Below, one piece after another: positions 61,555-64,000 of a stretch of DNA of 64,000 nucleotides. This stretch comes from Lactifluus volemus. Lineage: Eukaryota > Basidiomycota > Agaricomycetes > Russulales > Russulaceae. Numbering within the stretch: position 1 is the first letter of the stretch; the number at the start of each line of letters is the position of its first letter. The notes below the pieces were generated by a model. The model saw nothing but the letters and a program-made list of their open reading frames with translations, was not told where the DNA came from and made no database searches. The DNA lies in NCBI GenBank assembly GCA_022376515.1, contig WTXI01000001.1, positions 620,001 through 684,000 of the forward strand. The letters run 5' to 3'. A program made the translations under genes and the position numbers.

Positions 61555-61958
61555 TTGACCTCTACTCAAAGTTGCTTCTGCAGCGCTGTCACCTATGCAT
61601 TATCTGCCCCACCAGTCCTCCGCGCGTACTACCATTGTACACAGTGCCAACGATTGACCGGCATGCATTTGCACCGAGTCAACTTTTTTTCTGGCTCAGG
61701 TTCCATACGGTGCACACGGTGTACTTCCCTACTTCCGCCTTCTCATGGGCTCACAATACACCTGTCCATGCTTTCCTCAATCCACTTGGACCGTGGAAGA
61801 CTCGCACCCGCTGCCACGCATGTGGCGTCACCGTCGCATCACACAACTCAAAAACAGACATAATTAACGTGTGGGGCTCGCAATTTGCCCTCGACGATAC
61901 TGGATTACTCTGGGAGGAAGTGCGACCTACGACACACATAGTTTATGGGACGCGGTGA
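61555..61958 (+). CDS. GFA-like (CENP-V type) zinc protein, frame break
   Basis: Matches the fold of glutathione-dependent formaldehyde-activating proteins. Seen: SCFCSAVTYALSAPP, the Cys pair YYHCTQCQRLTG, then in the next frame AFAPSQLFFWLRF, and the second zinc site RTRCHACGVTVASHNS with VWGSQF. One base seems missing at about 61661 between LTG and HAF. The 5' end is uncertain: the frame opens before 61555 without an ATG, so a short upstream exon is likely (61380-61540). Stop at 61958. Catalysis is not proven for most of this family. Confidence 0.65.
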
Positions 61959-62183
61959 GAGCGACTTTGGCAAATGGGAGGGAAATGAGAGAGGATATGA
62001 CGTACTGTATCATAGTCACTTATTGTCATCTCAACCGGACTCGGACCGGGTTACCTAATTGTAGTGAATGATGCACTTAGTTGGCGTTCCGGTCTTGTCG
62101 TTTCGTGTCGTCGTGAAAAGATGTTCCGCGCCTCCCCTTGGATCACTTACGACCCTCCAGCAAGCGACAATCAGCCTCAGACC

Positions 62184-63702
62184 ATGGACAACGATACAGA
62201 AATGGATGCCCCCCAAATATCTACTTTACATGACGATGGCGAGAGCCCTCCGTCCAATGCGTCCCCAACACGCACTGGCAAGTTTCGCGTCAAGCTCCTC
62301 GTAAACGAAGCAAAAGTCGGCACTAAGTTCATCACTTTTAACGGAGAAACGGGAGAGGAGGCGGGGATGGGCGAAGAGCCCGACGAGGATGAACCCGAGG
62401 AAGACGAAGAGGACGAACTCATCGACGACGAAGAGGGAGGAGGCACTTCCACTCCCGCCACTTCTACCCCAGGTCCTGCTGCCACATCGTCCGTGAAATC
62501 CGGCACGAAGCGTCCGGCAAAGACCAGGTCCTCCCAGGCGAGGCGCAAGGCTCGTCTTACTGCTCCCGGTGCTACTGCACCACCAGCCTCGGCATCATCA
62601 GAGGCGCAACAACAAAGTAGTCCCCCGAAGGACGCCCACCAAGACGCACCTATGTCCGTCGAGCCGCCTCCGGCAGCGGCGGCCTCGCAGGATACTTCCG
62701 CGTCTCCATCTGTCCCTCCTTCTAAAAAGAAGGCTGTTCCGAAGGGGACCACGGCCGCACAACGTGCGCCACGCAAATCCGCGACAAAGTAAGCCGGAAC
62801 GCTTCTCCCCTTTGGCCAACCGCTGTACCCGTTATTTCTAAAAATTTATGCATCCATCCCCTGCTGCAGATCAAAGACAACAATGACAATGACGAGTGCT
62901 GCGGCGGCCGCGACGGCGGCTGCAGCTGCAGCAGCTGCAACACCCCCTATCATCCCTTCCATCGAAGTGGCTGCTGATGGCAGCGAAGGTACCGAGTCGA
63001 ATCTTTTCTCATGATATTTTCCGTGTGCGGCTCAACCCCGGCGTCATGATAGGTCACACCGTCACCGTACCTTCCTCTCCCGCCCCGATCGATGCGCGCA
63101 CCCCCGAGCCAGAGTCAACCGGCGGTGTCGGCGCCACCACTACCACCGCCACCGCGCCCTCCGACCCGACATCCCTCTCCGCGCTCCACACCACCTCGGA
63201 GCCCACCACGACCCTCGAGGACCTCGACGGCGTCCCACACCCACGCTACCCTCTCCCAACAAAACCGTTCCAAGTCCAACCACCACCCAAGATCTCGACC
63301 GGCTACGCGACCGTCATCCCGCTCGACCGAACCAAGACCAAGCCGCGCCACTGGCGACTCGCCCATCGCGAGATTCGCGGTATCGCCGGAGGCCGTTGGT
63401 TCGCCCGCGCTTGGGTGGGAGAGAAGGACTCGGAGCTCGCCGTCGCGGCCGAGGCGGCGCTCGCATTGCCAAAACTGCCCGCCCTGTCCATCTCGGCACC
63501 CCTCGCCGGTGCGCGCACCCCGGGAAAGCGCAAGGCCAAGGCGGATGCCAACTCGACAGCCGCATCCTCGCGCTCGGTATCTCTCGCTCCAGAGGGCACT
63601 GCACCTGCCGCACCTTTACAACGATCCGCCACGAAAAAGTCTGCTTTGTCAACAACAGTGGCCACATCAGAAGTGGACATGGATATTGACCCCGTGTCAT
63701 GA
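62184..63702 (+). CDS. Acidic/Ala-Pro-rich nuclear-type protein, unrecognised
   Basis: Exons 62184-62788, 62870-62988 and 63053-63702 join in phase to 457 residues. An N-terminal block GKFRVKLLVNEAKVGTKFIT precedes a strongly acidic run and a Ser/Pro/Ala/Lys-rich linker with basic clusters (SQARRKARL, SKKKAVPKG), then a polyalanine run. A conserved-looking C-terminal block is HPRYPLPTKPFQVQPPPK followed by KPRHWRLAHREIRGIAGGRW. The layout suggests a chromatin-associated protein; a remote link to INO80 subunit Ies4 came to mind but I cannot support it from motifs. An upstream in-frame ATG at 62121 is an alternative start. Confidence 0.6.
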
Positions 63703-64000
63703 CTTGTACACTATTTGGTACGATTATATGATGGTCCTTGCCGTTGCTATCGCCACCGCCGTGTCACACACATCTCGCGTCGTTACCGCATCAGGCCCAT
63801 GACATAAATACTTTAAGAGAAAGCCTTTTGGAATAATCCACACAAACGGCGGGAGTAATGTAGTATATCTAGGACTTCACCGGGGTCTTGTTGTCTTTTT
63901 GCGCTGGGTGTGAAGGCCGATTAGTGGTGTGGCGGCCAACGAGGGGTATTTAGGTTTTCGCACCCATGGTGATCCTGTCGCCCAGCGACAATGCTATGCC
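63703..64000. other. 3' flank, no gene seen
   Basis: A/T-rich 3' UTR-like sequence after the last gene, then unassigned sequence to the window end. Confidence 0.4.

Overview
The window looks like nuclear chromosomal DNA of a filamentous basidiomycete. Nearly every gene is broken by many short introns (about 45-90 nt, GT...AG with CTAAC/CTGAC-like branch points), exons can be a few bases long, and the proteins are single-copy eukaryotic housekeeping families. An Agaricomycete, possibly Rhizoctonia/Ceratobasidium-like, fits best, but the genus is inference. I found no tRNA, rRNA, CRISPR, virus or intact transposon. Exon joins were worked out by hand from splice signals, reading phase and family motifs.

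Layout. 0.7-13 kb: trypsin-like protease, a low-complexity protein, 6-phosphogluconolactonase, a PXA-domain membrane protein, a one-pass membrane protein, branched-chain aminotransferase, Rab7/YPT7 and ATG16. 13.3-15.7 kb: a secreted Gly/Asp/Ser-rich protein built from repeated exons. 16-26 kb: TIA1/PUB1-like RNA-binding protein, prohibitin 1, asparagine-synthetase-domain protein, fasciclin-domain protein, 6-phosphogluconate dehydrogenase. 26-38 kb: PH-domain oxysterol-binding protein, mitochondrial aconitase, a LAMTOR2-like Roadblock protein, polyprenyl diphosphate synthase, TFIIE-alpha. 38.7-49 kb: calnexin, the U5 snRNP GTPase SNU114, prefoldin 1, a broken quinone oxidoreductase, a TBC RabGAP. 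49.5-64 kb: a small unknown protein, an ING/PHD protein, FIP1, mitochondrial uL10, a BMT5-like rRNA methyltransferase, RAMP4, RBBP4/MSI1, ATP synthase subunit e, a GFA-like protein and two unrecognised genes.

Themes. Two enzymes of the oxidative pentose phosphate pathway lie 20 kb apart. Several genes act in endosome, vacuole or autophagy traffic (PXA, YPT7, ATG16, OSBP, LAMTOR2-like, TBC), and YPT7 and ATG16 share a 197-bp divergent promoter. Several others are mitochondrial (BCAT, prohibitin, aconitase, COQ1-like, uL10m, subunit e).

Most unusual points: the modular secreted protein with phase-1 repeat exons, two minus-strand genes only 2 nt apart (TGA-TC-ATG), start codons cut off or split by introns (RAMP4, FIP1), and four GC-AG introns. 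Caution: at least a dozen conserved genes show single missing bases, often in short homopolymers, with the correct protein continuing in the next frame. This looks like residual assembly error, so the broken genes here should not be read as pseudogenes without read support.
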